Source: a bacterium
GTDB taxonomy: Bacteria > Bacillota_A > Clostridia > Lachnospirales > Lachnospiraceae
Direction of reading: 5' to 3'
Length of the DNA stretch: 5,341 nt
NCBI GenBank assembly: GCA_004562915.1
Contig: SFQZ01000147.1
Span: 1 to 5,341, forward strand
Part shown: in pieces, positions 5,181-5,341 of the stretch
How the letters are laid out: each line of letters opens with the position of its first letter
How positions within the stretch are numbered: position 1 is the first letter of the stretch
The notes under the pieces: generated by a model
Seen by the model: the letters and a program-made list of their open reading frames with translations, nothing else
Databases searched by the model: none
Told to the model about the DNA's origin: nothing
Made by a program: the position numbers and the translations under genes

Positions 5181-5215
5181 TTACAGGAAAGTCCTCCGAC
5201 TTTCCTGTAATATAA
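5176..5215. other. 18-bp hairpin sharing bases with the preceding one
   Basis: A perfect 18-bp stem with a CTCC loop (TTATATTACAGGAAAGTC and its complement). Its first five bases are also the end of the 5144-5180 stem, so the two full helices cannot form together. It is followed on the plus strand by AAAAAG, so it is not a plus-strand terminator in the usual sense. Confidence 0.6.
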
Positions 5216-5241
5216 AAAGCCCTCAGGGCAGGATTCTTTTT
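5214..5241. terminator. Weak hairpin between A-tract and T-tract
   Basis: GCCC-TCA-GGGC (5219-5229) is a 4-bp stem, preceded by AAAAA and followed seven bases later by TTTTT. Read on the minus strand, the stem runs directly into TTTTTATATT, which would suit termination of a gene entering from the right. The stem is short, so confidence is low. Confidence 0.3.
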
Positions 5242-5285
5242 CATGTCAAGCATTTTTGAAAATGTCCCAAAATAAGTGAAACATT

Positions 5286-5315
5286 AGCCCCGTCAATTCG
5301 GGGCTGTTTTACTTT
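5286..5315 (+). terminator. Rho-independent terminator
   Basis: AGCCCCG-TCAATT-CGGGGCT is a perfect 7-bp GC-rich stem with a 6-base loop, followed by GTTTTACTTT. It is the most classical intrinsic terminator in the window, reading left to right, and is the likely final stop for importer transcripts that pass the hairpins upstream. The stretch from 5316 to 5341 shows no feature I can support. Confidence 0.75.
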
Positions 5316-5341
5316 GGGAATCCTACTCGGTGATGATTAAA

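Noticed and set aside
5138..5341. CRISPR-like or IS-end interpretation of the repeated hairpins
   Set aside because: The repeats are different palindromes, not direct repeats with spacers, and no transposase or target duplication is visible.

Overview
The window looks like a chromosomal segment of a spore-forming Clostridia member (Bacillota), most like Lachnospiraceae. This rests on three things: a YlmC/YmxH-type sporulation PRC-barrel protein next to nrdR, strong purine-rich GGAGG ribosome binding sites, and a Firmicutes-type three-gene TrpXYZ-family ABC importer. The family-level placement is inferred from protein style; no rRNA or tRNA is present to confirm it.

Left part (1-1664, minus strand). 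A 379-residue AAA15-family ATPase (10-1149) is preceded by its own extended -10 promoter, and a perfect 17-bp palindrome overlaps that promoter's -35. Upstream of it, on the same strand, is a small cysteine-rich YlmC/YmxH PRC-barrel protein starting at GTG (1263-1517). The 147-bp gap from 1518 to 1664 is a divergent promoter region serving this gene and nrdR.

Centre (1665-2250, plus strand). nrdR (1665-2114) encodes the ATP-cone repressor of ribonucleotide reductase genes. It is followed by an 8-bp inverted repeat and a near-consensus promoter (TTGACA-17-TACAAT) for the next operon.

Right part (2251-5137, plus strand). This is a complete ABC import operon of the TrpX-TrpY-TrpZ family: a lipoprotein binding protein with a very acidic linker, a membrane permease starting at GTG, and an ATPase whose ATG overlaps the permease stop. 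The binding protein captures the ligand outside the membrane, the permease forms the channel and the ATPase drives transport. Family knowledge points to an aromatic amino acid, probably tryptophan, but the sequence alone does not fix the ligand. A perfect 16-bp hairpin without a good U-tract separates the binding-protein gene from the permease gene and probably sets unequal expression. The leader has no room for a T-box.

Tail (5138-5341). No gene is seen. It holds a run of hairpins, two of which share bases, and ends with a convincing intrinsic terminator. I found no CRISPR array, tRNA, rRNA or insertion sequence. The least routine items are the AAA15 ATPase with Asp at the catalytic Glu position, the palindrome on its promoter, and the hairpin systems in and after the importer operon. 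Nothing here can be called a new system from sequence alone.
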